64,000 nt of DNA from assembly GCF_021462225.1 (NCBI RefSeq), contig NC_061815.1, positions 47,989,873 through 48,053,872 of the forward strand, in the 5' to 3' direction. The translations under genes were made by a program, and so were the position numbers. Positions 36,601-51,600 of the stretch are shown in pieces. Source of the stretch: Girardinichthys multiradiatus (lineage: Eukaryota; Chordata; Actinopteri; Cyprinodontiformes; Goodeidae). The stretch's first letter is position 1. Every line of letters starts with the position of its first letter. The notes beneath the pieces were generated by a model, which saw only the letters and a program-made list of their open reading frames with translations, had not been told where the DNA came from and did no database searches.

Positions 36601-39600
36601 AGCCAGTAAGTTATATCAACACCTCAACAATCAAACGTACTGTCATTCTACCCTTACATTCAATTCAATTCAGTTTTATTATATAGCGCCAATTCACAAC
36701 ACATGTCGTCTCAAGGCTCTTCACAAGTCAATTCAACAGAATCATACAGATTTCAGGTCAGATACAAACATTCCAATTAATCCTAATCATTGAACAGTGC
36801 AGTCATATTCAATTATTTATTCAAATTGGTTAAAAAGTTTTTCTATCTAAGGAAACCCAGCAGATTGCATCCAGTCAGTGACTTGCAGCATTCCCTCCTC
36901 CTGGATGAGCATGTAGAGACCGTGGACAGTCACTGGCGTTGACTTTGCAGCAATCCCTCATACTGAGCATGCATGTAGCGACAGTGGAGAGGAAAAACTC
37001 CCTTTTAACAGGAAGAAACCTCCAGCAGAACCAGAACCAGACTCAGTGTGAGCGGCCATCTGCCACGACCGACTGGGGGTTAGAGAGAACAGAGCAGAGA
37101 CACAAAAAGAACACAGAAGCACTGATCCAGGAGTACTTTCTATGGGAAGGAAAAGTAAATGTTAATGGATGTAGCTCCTTTAGTCGTTTCACCTAGAAAG
37201 AAAGAACAGATAAACTTTGAGCCAGTTTTCAAGGTTAGCGTCTGAAAAAGAACACATAGAGTTAGTTACAGTAGAAGCTCAGTCAGTAGCCATGTCTAGG
37301 AGAGAGAAAGGGTTAAACACTGAAAACAGCGAAGTGTATCATCTGTAGAAGGTGAGCATTAAGTTGTTACCAGCAGAAGCTCGGACGATGTCCCTCTCCA
37401 GGAAGGTGTCACAGGCAGACACAGAGTCAGGCCAGGTGTAGCTTCTAGGAAGAGAAGAGAGAGAACAAAGTTAAAAGCTGAAATAACAGCAAATAATGCA
37501 AAATTGGAGAGTAGTGTGAGAATGTAGCAAAGAGGGTGAAAGTGGTCATTATGTCCTCCAGCAGCCTAAGCTTATAGCAGCATAACTACACCGATAGTTT
37601 CAGTTCAGATTATTTAGTTAAACGGCGCTTATTTACAACAATGTCGTCTCACAAAGGGTCCCACTGATGGTCATTGTTATACTAAAAACCACAAGGATTG
37701 GGATACCTCTCTCTGTCAGACAGATTATAACCATTGGAAAAGAGAAGGGGTCATACAGGTAGCAGAAATGGAGGGTGTGTTTACACCTCAACCATAACTG
37801 AGCCGGTTTAGGCTAAACCTGACTCTCCTTTACTTCATCCAACAGGGAGGGAAGAAGGCTCCCTCCCTGATAACCAAAGCCACTCTAACTATAAGCTTTA
37901 TCAAAAAGGAAAGTTTTAAGCCTAGCCTTAAAAGTAGACAGGGTGTCTGCCTCACGGACTAAAACTGAGAGCTGGTTCCACAGGAGAGGAGCCTGATAAC
38001 TAAAGGATCTGCCTCCCATTCTACTTCTAGAGACTCTAGGAACCACCAGTAAACCTGCAGTCTGAGAACAAAGTGCTCTGTTAGGAACATATGGACCAAT
38101 CAGATCTCTGATGTATGATGGAGCTAGATCATTAAGGGCTTTATATGTGAGGAGGAGAATTTTCAATTATATTCTGGATTTAACAGGGAGCCAATGAAGG
38201 GAAGCTAAAGTAGCAGAAATATGATCTCTCTTTTTAATTTTCATCAGAACTCTTGCTGCAGCATTTTGAATCAGCTGAAGGCTTTTAACTGCATTTTGTG
38301 GACATCCTGATAGTAAAGAATTACAGACAGACAGAGTCTTTCGACTAATCCTCCTTCATACTGGCCGAGTTTGCTGAAACACTCCTCCCTGAAGTGCTTC
38401 GCGCAAACGAAGAGGACTTTCCCCACTGATGTCGGCACGTTTCCATGAAAAACAAAATTTAACCAGCACTCCCAAGAGGTTCTGATCCTGGGGGATGGTG
38501 TAATGACTGGTGTGGGTCATTACACCCTACAACAGAACATTTAGATGTTTCCGTTTGCTGCTTCGGCATCCTTCAACTTGAACTATGAGAATACTAAAAG
38601 AAAAAAAAATGGCGGACTCCCTGGATTGGTTAGCCGGAAGTCCATGACCATCTTTAGAAGTTCCACAGAAAATACGGTGATGTAATAGAGAAAGAAACGT
38701 AATAGAAAATGGAAAACCCTAACCCTAACCCTTGTAATTCTGACCTAATTTCCTGGATTCAGCAAATGATCCATTCATCCATTGTCTGTGCCCACTTATC
38801 TTAATAGACCGGTGCTTGTGCCTATCTCCAGAGGTCATTGGGCGAGAGGCAGGGACACCCTGGGCAGGTCACCACCTGTTTTAATAAATGATCAAAACCT
38901 CCCACCTGCCTTGAGACGGCATTTGTTGTGAGTATAAATAAACTAAACTGAATAAAAGAGAAATGCCATTATTGCTGAAAATTTCAAATTATCTTAATGT
39001 ATTTAAATAATTATTTTTAACCGTTTTCATAATCTACTAAAAGCTGAACAATCTCTAGTACAGGTTTAAAGAAGCAAAGAGGTTCTGGTTATTTCCAAAG
39101 TAGGATTTACTTCTTGAGTAAAGTACAGAAGCATTATTTTACTATTAATCACAATAATGTGTATTCCCATCAAAATACACCAGAAATAACACAAAGATAC
39201 AAACACTCATTCTAAAATCTACTATTTATATGAGGCGGAGGTTTTTGGATTTTAAAATGAATAAATGAAAATATAAACTGGCTTTACTCTGGAGTTCAAA
39301 GAAGTGGATTGTGGTCAAATTCTGAGTTGTAATACTAAATCTGTAACTGTTATTGGGAGGAAAAATTTAGGAGAAGTAAAAAAATGCAGAATTTCCTCTA
39401 GTACCAGTAAACCGCCTTAGACAAGGAGGCAGGATGCCCTAATGTGGTCCAGATCTTGTTGCGTCACCTCTCAATAAAATAGATTGGCTGTTCTGACCTG
39501 CAGTTCTCACTGTCCTCTTTCTAAACTCAGCTGAAAAGGAAGTCTCACCGCTCCAGCATTTGTTTTCACATGAAGGTTGTTCTGTGGCAGGAAGGATGGG

Positions 39601-42600
39601 GTCAGCCTGTCTGGCCCAGATCATAGGATGTTTAAATAGTTTCCAGTTTGGATTACTCCAGAACCAAACTGGGTCAAAAGAAGAAGAAAAAAAAACGCTC
39701 ATAAAGAAAGTGATTCTAACAATGTGATGTAACTATTTCCCTCTCGCCAGCTATAGAGTAGCAATAAAATATTATGTTTTCCTACTACCATGTTATTTAA
39801 ATAAATGAAGAGAGAAAATGAAATGTAAAGAACGACCATAGTAGATTAAATACTCCTTGCTGGAGCTGCATTCCCATTCAAGGTTCCAGACATGGACTCA
39901 TCATATCAGGCTACCTACAAGGTTGTGAAAGATTTTCAAAAGTATGGAAATCACCTTTATTACTTTCTAGGTTTTAAAATGTATTCAAGCATTTTTCTTT
40001 CTTTCATTTTTGAAGGAAAAATTTTAGCCATCAGTCTTTGACTTACTGACTGAATTCACTATCATTCAGAAATCAAAAAGAGGCCTTTTTACTATCTGTT
40101 TGTTCACCAGACAACTTTAAACGCAGGTTTAACTTGATTTCTAAACATAAACTGGGTCTAAAATAACAAACTAACAATTTTTATTTTTACAAACAAAATA
40201 AATTACCAAAGTACACAAACACAGCTTAAAAGAATTTACATTCAATCTAGTATACTCCATTCATTCTTTGACGGGTCCGTGAGTTATAGATTTTCAAAGT
40301 TAGGTGATCTACAATAGTCCTAATACTAAAACCATCTGTAAAATGGGCCTTTACCAACCGAAATCAAAACCCAATTACAACCTTCAGAATTTGTCCCAAA
40401 TTGTCAAACATGTGATGCAGAAAAAAATCTAGAAATTTCTGGGAAATTATCTGGGATCTTAAAGGGTTTCTAATGAATAAAAATACCTGCTTGTATTTCA
40501 TATTATAACTCATTGAAAAACATTAATCACCATTTAAAATAAATAATTATTTATTCAACAGCTTTTCCGAATTCTCTAATTAATTAAATGAAATCCTTCA
40601 TATGAGACACATATTCACAGCCATTTAGACGAGGCCAAATGGCTTACAGGACTTATTTCAAAGACTGTCTGGCTAATCTAAAAAAATCCATCAAGGTTAT
40701 TTTCAGGAAACAATTTTTTTTATTTGTGTGTGAAAGGTCAGATTTGATGTATTTGAGGTTACTACAAATTCAAGCTTCTTTCTTTCTTCAAGCCATTATG
40801 AGTTGAACATTTTTCTCAAGGTATATAAGGTGATATGCAAACATTAAGTTGAGATTTTTACACCATTAAGCAACTAGAAGTCCAAAAAGAGATGTGTTTT
40901 CATCTCAGAGCCAATTATAAGTAGAATAAAATAATGACTTAGTTTGGGAGGGTGTGTTCTCATGCAGCTGGAGCTGAATTAGTGTTCATTGTACCACAAG
41001 TGATTGTCATCACTGAGGACACTTGCACTACACATAATAATAATGGAGCACTCAGTAGCTGTAGCTTGTTGAGCACATAAAACCTTTTTTCCTTGGTGGA
41101 ACACAACCGCTGGCGGCTCTGTCCAAGAAGGCTTCACTCTACCTCAGAATGAGGTACCATAAAAGCTCGACCCTCTCCTAATGGAGGAGGTGAGAGGATT
41201 CTGGAACTGGGATGGAAAATGGAGGTTTTAAGGTCCATATCTGTCTCTTCCACACTCCTTGGGAGTTTTGCGAGCTGATTTCAGTTTAATAATAATGAAG
41301 AAAAAGGGCAATAAAACAGACTTTTATCACACTAAAGTGAATACTTTCACACCATTATTCTTTTTACTTCTTCTGCTGTTGGACATAAAATTGTTTCAAT
41401 CCCTCCCACTTTGTGCACAAGACAAAGTGTTACTGTTTTAAACTAACAGTTTCCATTTTACCAAACAGATGTATTATTATCTTAGAAAAACAGACATGGC
41501 TGCTAACTTACAAATACAGAAATAACCCATAGGAACCCAGTCCCATTTCTCTTTATCAATATAATAACACAGGCCAAATGGACCACATATGTAATTTATT
41601 TTATCGCATCAGGCATGTTTAATACATTTATTGAGCAATTCAACAAAAAGATTTGAATTGTAACATTTGTCTATACACTAATTCTGTTTTGTTTTGGAAT
41701 AAAATATTTTTTTATATCTGTGACATTATATTGTGTAAGATATATGTAAAAATAATACTCTGAATAATTGTTCTGTGTTAGACATTTGTAGAAGGGTAAC
41801 CAGAACAAAACGGCTGAATATGAAACAATTTTCCTCTATGAAGCAAACTAGGGCACAACACAGCTTTAGAAGAAAATGCATTTAATAAAGCTACATTTAA
41901 AGTCTTATCATGAGAAATACAGTATGTCACATAGGATTTACCTTAACTGTTTTACAGTTTAATGCTGGATATAACCTGGTTAATATTAGTATGTTCACAA
42001 AATGTGTTCTAAATAGATGAAGTAATTCAAGACATGTTATTGAAGTGCTGTAGATGTTAAATTTGAGAAATCGAATCTGTAAAGACCAAAACAAGCTTTT
42101 AAAATCAGCTGCCATTGCTGCAGAGGAGGCATGACTTCAGAAACTCACACAATATGGGAGGTTGAACAGATGCCATTTTGCTTTATTATGCATGAAAATA
42201 GAGAATAAAGAAAGATGAAGATTTTTCCAGACTTACTAATATGTGTCCTTACAGGATAAACAGGCATTAACGTGTTATATAAAGCGGATATCACAAATGA
42301 TTTATTTCTATGGAAAGACGTGTGCAATAAAAATGATGTATTTTCCCTGTGAGCAGAATAGAAAGTGAGTGGGTAATGTGCCTGAAAGAGGGGGAACATA
42401 AGAGAACATTCACATTAAATTAGTTGCTATTTGCCTATTAACCAAACTATTTGGCATGAACCAACCAAGACAAGGCATTGGCACAACTGTATGACCCTCA
42501 GCTGCCTGGGGCCTCGGTGCAATTTAACCAGTAGAAGCCTTAAAGGCATTGTTTTTTTATTATTAATCACAGAGTGGAAAGAACACAAATTAGGAATGTC

Positions 42601-45600
42601 TGGACAGTAATTAATGGCATGGTGTTGTATCTCAAGGCCAGTTTAGTCATTTTTGTGCAGTTAGAAACAAGCTTTTTATTCACTGAATTAAAGTATGTTA
42701 GGAAAGCAGGCTCTAATGGTTACTAAAGGTTTTGGTTTTGGCTCACTTAATGTTCTACAAGATGTGATTAATTATGTCATCATTTTAAATGCAAGAGACT
42801 TTTCTTTGATGTCAGTTTGATTAATTCTGATATATGTCAGTGATCACTGTGTGAAGCTTTTCTTTCAGGTTACAGCACCACATCGCACAGCATAAATGGA
42901 GCAGGAAGGTGTTAATTGCATGCTTAATGTTCTTGTATAAGACATGCTCATTTACCTAGGCTGAAATCTACTCAAATATGTGACAAGTCATTTAAATGAA
43001 TAGATTTGCTCCCCCAAACATGGTAAAATAGCCCAGAACTGTAAATATTAACCGTAGACTTTTCAGACTAGATGAACATCCAACTACTAGATGGTGGATG
43101 TTTGAAAGGTTTTAGTATAGTAGGTTTGTATCGCTGTGACAGCCTCATGAGCTAAACTAGAAGCTGCAGAAAGTCTGTTTGGTGAGTAGCAACTTGGCTC
43201 TGCCAATAAAGTAAACCAACCTTTTTTGGCCAACTTACAAATTATTCCCACATTTTGTAATGTAACATAAACTCCACTGGATTTTATGTGATAGACCAAC
43301 ACAAATTGGTGCACAATGATAAATTGGGAGGGAAATAATTTTCAATTTGTTTAAAAATAAAAATCTGAAAAGTAAAAATGTGCATTTGTAATAAGCCACA
43401 TTTGCTTCAAAAGCCTTAACAATCCAGTGCAAACAACTAAATTTAAGTCTATTTAGATGCAGTTGCAAAAACAAACGTCATGTAGTGAAAGTGACACAAC
43501 CACCTATTTATTGGTCAAAAGCAAAAGGATTTGCCAAAGCCTCTATCCAAACTTCTATATGCTGTCCCTAAGGGAGCCAACTACAGCAGGTCCTCACACA
43601 GGAATAAATAAGGTTTAGGGTCCTGGTTTCATTGTTGATAGGGAAGTCCATCTTTTACTCTTTTATATGGCATCCACACAACATAACAACATAGTTATGA
43701 CCTCGTAGGTCTAGATTTATACAAGGTTCCTTCTGGCTCCTTAAAATCGTCTTTTCCAGCTTTTGTAAACAAAAGACAGTCCTGGAGGTGAAGATAAACT
43801 TTAATCTCCTCCAGGTAGATCCCACTTATATTAAAGTGCAACAGCAACCCAGAAACAGACTTTTATCAGTTTATTTTGACAAAATAAACCAGCATTTCTA
43901 AGATTACTTGTGGTCTGTCAGAAATCTGAGCTGGACAGACAGCAGGCCACTGTTTTAAGAAATAATCTACAGATTTTTGACTTTCTGAACTCCATGCTGT
44001 TTTTTTTCTAAAACAAATTTGTTAGTTTAATAAATATTCTTGTACAATTCCTTCCAGAAATATTTATAACCCGTAAACTTCATCATAATTTGTAACGTTA
44101 CAGCCCCAAGCCTCAGTGTGTTTCATTGGAATTTTATGTTATAGACCAACGCAAAATAGTGTACAATGTTGAAAAAGGGAAATTATACATGTTTTTTATA
44201 ATATTCTTTACAAAACAATGTATAAATTGTGGCGAGTAATGTATTCAGCCTCTTTTATGCTGAATACCCTAAATAAAGCAATCATTTGCTTTCTGACGTT
44301 ACCTAGTTTGTGAACAGTCTTTGTGTGCATAATTTGACGTTTAAAGACGGCTGTTCTGTGAAGGCTTCAAAAAAAGGAGGAGCTGTGGATCTCTGCAGCT
44401 CCTCCCCAGGTCGGATAATCTGTTGACAAAAGACAAAAAGAAAGTAATTTACAAAAGAAAGCAATGAGGAGTCTTGAATTATGTTTGCCAAAAGCCATAT
44501 TGGAGACACAACCAACATGTTGAAGAAGGTGCATTTATCAGAGACTGATATTTGCCATTGATCAGATTTTTAGTTATGATAAAATTGAAAACCATTTATC
44601 ATTTTCTTTCCACTTCACAACATTGCACTGCTTTCTGTTGGCCTAACATATAGAACCCCGTTAAAATAGAATAACGAGTGTGGTTGTACTGTAACGAAAT
44701 GTGAACAAGTTCAAAGGGTATGAATACTTTTGTGAGGCACTGTGTATGTCAGTATTCCTCTGAATTGTTTTCAATATCCTTCAGAAAATGCTCCCTCTTG
44801 AAATATTGCATACAAAGATTTACAGATTTCAGTGTGAAGCCTCTTCTATCACACTCTTGACACTGACAATCTGCCATTCACAGCAAGCTTTTTGGAGGTT
44901 AGAAGGAGGCCAGGGTTTGTAAATCTTTCTGGCACTTATTTTCTTGACGCAGTAACATCTGTCATTTTTCAGATTCAGTCTGCGCAAATTCATCTTCCTT
45001 TTAGCCATGTTTATTAACACATTATGTGTGTGTGTGTGTGTTTGTATAAAAGTTTATAAAAATAACTCTATGGAGCACTTGTTGTCTATTGTTGACAATA
45101 GAAAAGAATGATATTACCGCCTCTAAATAAAATAACGATGCTTCTTCGTCTCCATAAAATTAGAGTTGTAATTAAATCCACTAATCTAAGCATCTTCTGT
45201 ATTCCAGGTGATTTTGGAGTGGCCCACAGATCTAGCAGTCAGTCCCATGGACAACTCTCTTTATGTTCTGGACAACAACATAGTACTGCGCATCACCGAG
45301 AACGGTCAAGTCAGTATTGCAGCAGGCCGACCCATCCACTGCCCGCTGGCTGGACCGGAGAGAGGCGTAGCAGGTGGACAAAGGGCGCATTTAACCCCTC
45401 TAGAGTCTGCTGTTTCTATAGCCATATCCTACCACGGAGCCATCTACATTGCAGAGACAGATGAGAGGAAGATGAGCAGGATCCGGATGGTTTCTGTGGA
45501 TGGGGAGATAACACATTTGGCCGGAGCTCCCTCCGACTGTGACTGCAAGAATGATGCCAACTGTGACTGCTATCAGACAGGAGATGGCTATGCCAAAGAT

Positions 45601-48600
45601 GCAAGGCTGAATGGTCCTTCTTCATTAGTGGCGGCTCCAGATGGAACCCTATATGTGGCAGACCTGGGGAACATCCGCATCCGCGCCATCTCTAGAAACG
45701 GGCCAGCTTTGACTTCCAGCGGCGGTGTGTATGAGGTGGCTTCCCCTGATGCTCAGGAACTCTACATGTTTGACAGCAACGGCACCCACCAACACACTGC
45801 CAGCTTGCTCACTGGAGACCTGAAGTACACTTTCAGCTACAGCACAGAGAATGATATCACGGCTGCTACTGACAGCAGCGGGAACACTCTGAGAATCCGA
45901 AGGGATGCCAACCGCATGCCTGTGCGGATCGTTGCCCCCGACAACCAGGTGATCTGGCTGACGATGGGCACCAATGGTGGCCTGAAAACTCTCACGGCGC
46001 AGGGTCAGGAGCTGGTTCTGCTCACTTACCATGGTAATAATGGCCTGCTGGCTACAAAGACTTCAGAGATCGGCTGGACAACATTCTATGAGTGAGTATA
46101 AATACTGGAACTGTTGATATCATTCGCCTGGTCCGATTGAGTTAGCTTCAAATTATTTAGACCTTCTGATTACGGACACAGCCCACAGTGCAAATTAAAA
46201 TCCACCTCCCACTTTGTGCATGCTAATACACAATGTGTAAACAGATGCCTTTGGCTCTTTAGCAGATAGGATTATGTTTGGGAATGAAACACCAGACCCT
46301 GCATCTCTGGAATAAGAAGGGACTATTAACGGTCATGTAATTGAAAGGTTCACTTATTTATTTATTTGTTGATGTTACCTTCTGTCATTAATGATAAAAC
46401 TGCTACTGCTGTTTCAATTTAAACTCAAATGGCATCTGCATATAGACAAAATGTCGTTTTAATGAAGGCTTTTTTCAGATGTGGATCCAATAGATTAAAG
46501 TTCATATATGTCCATAAAACGTTGACATGTCTGAAAAGAACAAAGCTTAAACCAGTTCACCTTTCTTCCCTCGTTCTAAAGAAAGGTCTTAACACACTCT
46601 CTCTTACAGAGTTTGTCTGTTTTTGTTTTTTTGTCACACTTAAATGTTTCAGATCATAAAAATAATTTTGATACCAGACAAAGATGACCTTAATAAATAC
46701 AAAATGCAGTTTCAGATCATTAGTTCATTTATTAAGGAAAAAGCTCTTCAAACCAATCTGGCCCTGTGCAAAAAAAGTAATTACCTCCTAAACTCAATAG
46801 AACTTGTACCACACTTAGCAGCAACAACTGGTGATGAGTCTTTAACATCACTGTGGAGTAATCCTGGCCCACCTTTCTTTGCAAAGTTGTTTTATTGTAG
46901 CCACATCGGATACTTTTCAACCAAGAATCGTCTGTTTAAAGTCAGATTTAGACTAGACCTTTTTTTTAATTTTATTTAGTGGGGGAACATGGTGTTCTTG
47001 AAATCCTTGTGCGCTTGAGCACAAAGTCATGAAATTATAGCCAGGCGTCCACCTTCAACATTGCGGCAAGTTATCCAGTCTCCTATGGGAGCTATTTTTG
47101 CCCAGGCTCTGTCTTTCTTATTGTTATATCATGAACTCTGACCTTAAAGCTGTAGTAGATAACCTTTGTAAAAATGTATTTTTTTTTCCATATTTGTTAC
47201 TGACTTTGAAACTGTCACTATGTCCTGACAGTGTAATATGAGATGGGTGAACTCTCAAAAAATCAAGCTCCTCTAGCTCCCCCCAGTGGTCCTACTGCCA
47301 TGTGCAGAAGTACACCGCTCCTGGTCAGAAACAACCAATCAGAGCCAAGGGGGATGTCTTAGCAGTGTCAATAATGCACGCTGCTCACACCCCTACCCTT
47401 CACACTACATACAAGATCAAGATTGCCCGTGTGCTGCAGTTGTGCTAATGGCGCTGTGCTAATGGCACTGTGCTAATGGCGCTGTGCTAATGGCGCTGTG
47501 CTAATGATTTCAGGACCACGTTTGTAGTCAAAGTGTGGGTACACCATAGTCAATGTAAAGCATATCTTTGATGTTTCATCCCTTCCAGTGAATGTGTCAT
47601 AGCTGTTTATCTGCCATCATTGGTGGCCCTGCTTACTAGCTTGCGGGTTCACAGCAGGCTCCACTGTGGAGGGAGGGTGGTAGCACAGCAGAGCGCAAGG
47701 GGGAGGGACCTGTAAGCTTGTACCTGGGCTTGTACAAATTTTCAGACTATGTCCATAGTTTTCTCAGAAGTCCCTACTGCAGCTTTAACTGAGGCAGTAA
47801 CACCTGCAGAGCTTTAAATGTTGTTCTGGGTTCTTCTGTGACCTCCTGGATGAGTCTTCTATGTGCTTTAGGGGTAATTTTGGGAGGTATGCCCCTCCAG
47901 AGAAGGTCACTGGTATTCCATGTCTTATCCATTTGTGAATAATAGTTCACACTGTGATTCACTGGAGTCCCAAAGCTTTACAAATGGCTTTGTAACCCTT
48001 TCCGGGCTGACAGATGTCAATGACTTTGTTTCTCATCATGAGTGACATGATGTGTTGCTTACTTCATGTCACACAGGACCTGGTTAAATGACATGTTGAT
48101 CCTGCAGGTCAGGCAGTAATCAGATCTGGATGTAGGGAAAGTGAACCAAAAGTATGCAGATGATCTCCAGATTTAGATGTAATAGTAATAATAAACCTTA
48201 TTTGTAAAGCACTTTCAAACAAAGTACTGAACAATTACAGAAAGATAGGAGAAGACCTATAAAAATACTTACTAACAAAAAAGCAGAAGCAGCAATATTA
48301 CAGTGTATTATAATATTACAGTATAATACAGTGCTGTGGTAAATACGTTTCCATAGCACTGAATACATGTTACTTTATAACATGTAAGGACACATAAAGA
48401 CAGATAATTAAAGGCCCTCTTCCTTCCTGTATCTCGTAGAAAGGAATTTTTTTTTCTAAGTCATGTTTGAACATTAATCTTTCTCATTCAAGTTTTACTC
48501 CAACTTTAGAAAAAATTAACATTTAAAGTTGTTTAGCCACAAGGCAGTTTAAAGTTCCTGATTTCATATCCGTGATCCTTACTAAAACAAGTTTTTAAAC

Positions 48601-51600
48601 ATTATCAGGGCGTAGAACTTTTGTTGCATTTGTAACCTGAGAAAAAGTCATAAAATGATTTGTGTGTCATGTTTCATTTCATTTGCATGCAACTCTGTCA
48701 AGTTTTTTGCCTGTAGACTTTGCATGTTTATTCTATAAATGGTGACTCATTCTTACCTGCAAATTGCCGAGGTGCAGATTTAATTGAAATCTAATTATAA
48801 AATTTGACTCAGATCTGTAGCCTAGTTAGGTCCAAATAACTCCATTAACTGTTCCATTCTTTCTTTTTTATCTTGACCAGTTTTGTTAAGGCATGTTGTA
48901 AATGGAAAGAAGTGAGCTGAAATAAACTAAATAACTGTATTTAATAAAAAAGAGCCACTAAGATTTTCTATCATAATCTAATTTGTTTTGGTAGTAAAGC
49001 CTCTCAGTGTTTTCTCATATCACATTAGGCCGTTCATGATACCCTCGCTACAACAAAAACAGCCAGTCGTGATTATGACACATCAATCAATCAACACAAA
49101 ACTTTATTACAAGTCTTTGTTGTTTGATTTTATGTTTCTGCACGTGTGAAGCTGATCGCTCATAAGAGATTTCACTCACCCTTATTCTATTTGGATCGTG
49201 TCTAAGCCTTTTTTACAGAGATCCTTCCTCTTATGCACCAGAAGTGGAAGATATCCGGGAATGAAAATATGACATTTTAATTACAAGAAAGTCGGTGTTC
49301 TTACCCGAGTATGAAATAGCTGATAATTGAAATGCATTGTAGCGCTGGGACCTCATACATATAAATGCTTAGTCATTTTTGGTGTTCCTTTTGTCAAACA
49401 GCTATGACAGTGAAGGCCGGCTAATGAATGTGACGTTCCCCACTGGAATGGTGAATAACTTGTACACAGACATATACAGCGCTCTGATGGTGGACATTGA
49501 GAGCTCCCTGACAGAGGAGGAAATCAGCATCACAACAAATGCCTCAACCATCCGTGCCTTCTACACTCTGGCTCAGGGTAAGGCTTCGTCACTGGGCTCC
49601 AGAACAGAGCAGCTGTTATTTGTCATTGTTTCAAGGGTCTGCAGGGCAATGTTGAGTAAGCCTAAGTCGTGTATCATTATGACTCAGAGGGTTCGGCAGT
49701 GTAAATGATTGCTCTCTGGGAGTGTGAGCTGGATGTCAGGGAGACACATCAACCTTCTTACTAAGTGCTTTAAACTCTCCTCCAGAACCAGATGGGCCCA
49801 TTATTTCCCCACATCACTCATGTTCTTCACAACTGCAAATGTCTAATCTGAGATGCTGAAGAAATGGAGATTTCCTACAATAATAGGCCCAGCCTGTTAT
49901 CAACAACTGTGTTCTACTGTTTTAACTGTTCATTGTGTTTACCACCAACAGACCAGTGTAGAAGCAGCTATCAAGTGGGCTACGACAACTCGCTGAGGAT
50001 TACCTATGCCAATGGGATGGACACCCACTACCAAACAGAGCCCCACATCCTAACAGGAGCTGCCAACCCGACTGTCGCCAGGCGCAACATGAGCCTGCCA
50101 GGAGAGGTTGGGCAGAACTTGGTCGAGTGGCGCTTTCGCAAAGAACAAGCCAGAGGGAAAGTTATCGTGTTTGGGCGAAAGCTGAGGGTAAGTCTGGATT
50201 TCTTTAAATCGCTGTTGTTTCCCGACATGCAACACAAATAAAATGGGACACATAAAACCCACCCTCCAATTGAAAAATAAGTCGTAAAGCTGTCAGAACT
50301 GGTTATGTAAACGGAACAGAACATTGTTACTTTCAGTAACATGTTTCTATTAAGGAAGAAGAGTAGAAGATGATAGCCTGGCCAATATGCAACAGCAAGC
50401 CACAAAAAGAAATAAGAACTGATAAACATTTAACAACCGTTTGAAGATAAGCGGCCTCCTCAGATATCAAACTATGTGAAATATGAGTAACAGAAATAAT
50501 TGCTAATAATTGAGGTTATTTTATTATCTAAGGTAGATTATATCAATGCATGTTACGATGAAGACCACAGTGGAGTAAATGTGTTCTTCAGACATTCACA
50601 TGGCTCTATATTACGAACAAGAAATTCTGAGGTAAAAATGCAACAAAACAAATGGGCTGATTTTCAGCCTCATCTGCCCTCGCAGGTGATTGGCTGATCT
50701 GACACTCAAACAGACTCAAGATTTGTTACAGGCTCTGATGAACATGTATAACGTACAGTGAAATGTAACCTGAATCATTCTTCAGAGTGGGCATAAACAT
50801 GTAAGATGCAAGAAGTTATTTAAAGAAAAGCAACATTTTCTATGTCTGCAGTTTATTCTGGCTACAAGAGTGAGTGAGAGTTTTAATATAAAAAGCTAGA
50901 ATTTTGTTAATGATAACCATGAACATCGTGTCCTTCAGGTCACAGTGAAACAGAACCTCTTTTTTTTTAAAAAGGCCCAAACTGCAGGACGCCTTATTGA
51001 TGAGCACCAGCTGTGTAGCTCGTGGCTTGGCACTTGTTGCACGTTTCTGGCATTGCCGTCTGTCCTGTTGCAGTTTGTTCTCCAAGCTAATCAGGAACCT
51101 GATTGTGCTGCTTTTTGTTAGAGGCTGTTTATAAAGTAAGCCGGATAAACAAGAAGAGGGTTCATTACAGGATGTTGTCCTGAACCTCTTTATTCTTCTG
51201 AGCATTAAATCACACTCAGATGATACATTTAATACTAAATAAAAGAAATGAATGAAAATCATTCACCCATCCATGAAAATCTATTGAGACTTTCAAAAAT
51301 ATTTCAATGTGGCAGAAATACCATACAACAAATCACAGAAAAGGGCATAATTAACAATTTTACAACATTTGATAGTAAGTTGGTTGGAAAATCTGTATAC
51401 AGGTATACAGTAGAATAAAACAAGGATCTGGGATGGTGTTTAAAAATGATATAAAAGACTTCTGATGTCTATTGGTTGGAATCATCATAAGTTACAACCA
51501 GTAATTTTTCCAGGTAATTTGTTTACGTGAGATTTACATTTATTTATTCGCTCTGTTCCAAAAACCAACATATACAATATGCCTTTTTCCAAAACATTGT

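Larger units (their letters stand above)
35445..45207. other. tenm3 intron, 9.8 kb
   Basis: GTGACT...CAG intron before the large NHL/YD exon. It contains a hAT-like MITE fragment (36063-36640), a minus-strand LINE (36655-38335), telomere-like repeats (38714-38732), a LINE tail (38765-38890) and two Tc1 pieces (43236-43400 and 44036-44745). 39000-43200 shows nothing recognisable. Confidence 0.85.
46640..48165. mobile_element. Tc1-type transposon relic interrupted by a MITE
   Basis: The left part (46640-47147) and right part (47785-48165) together read as one decayed element of the same family as 25390-26160. Left phrases are agtaattacctcctaaact and acacttagcagcaacaactg; right phrases are gacctcctggatgagtcttc and ggagtcccaaagctttac. 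The split falls at a TTAA. Confidence 0.68.
46092..49401. other. tenm3 intron
   Basis: Intron of 3.3 kb, GTGAGT...CAG. Nearly half is a Tc1-type relic with a nested MITE (46640-48165). 48180-48250 resembles a SINE tail. Nothing else recognised. Confidence 0.87.

Noticed and set aside
38714..38732. Telomeric repeat suggesting a chromosome fusion point
   Set aside because: Only about three units; far too short for such a claim.
45649..46032. Minus-strand open frame opposite the NHL/YD exon
   Set aside because: Shadow of the real + strand coding exon.
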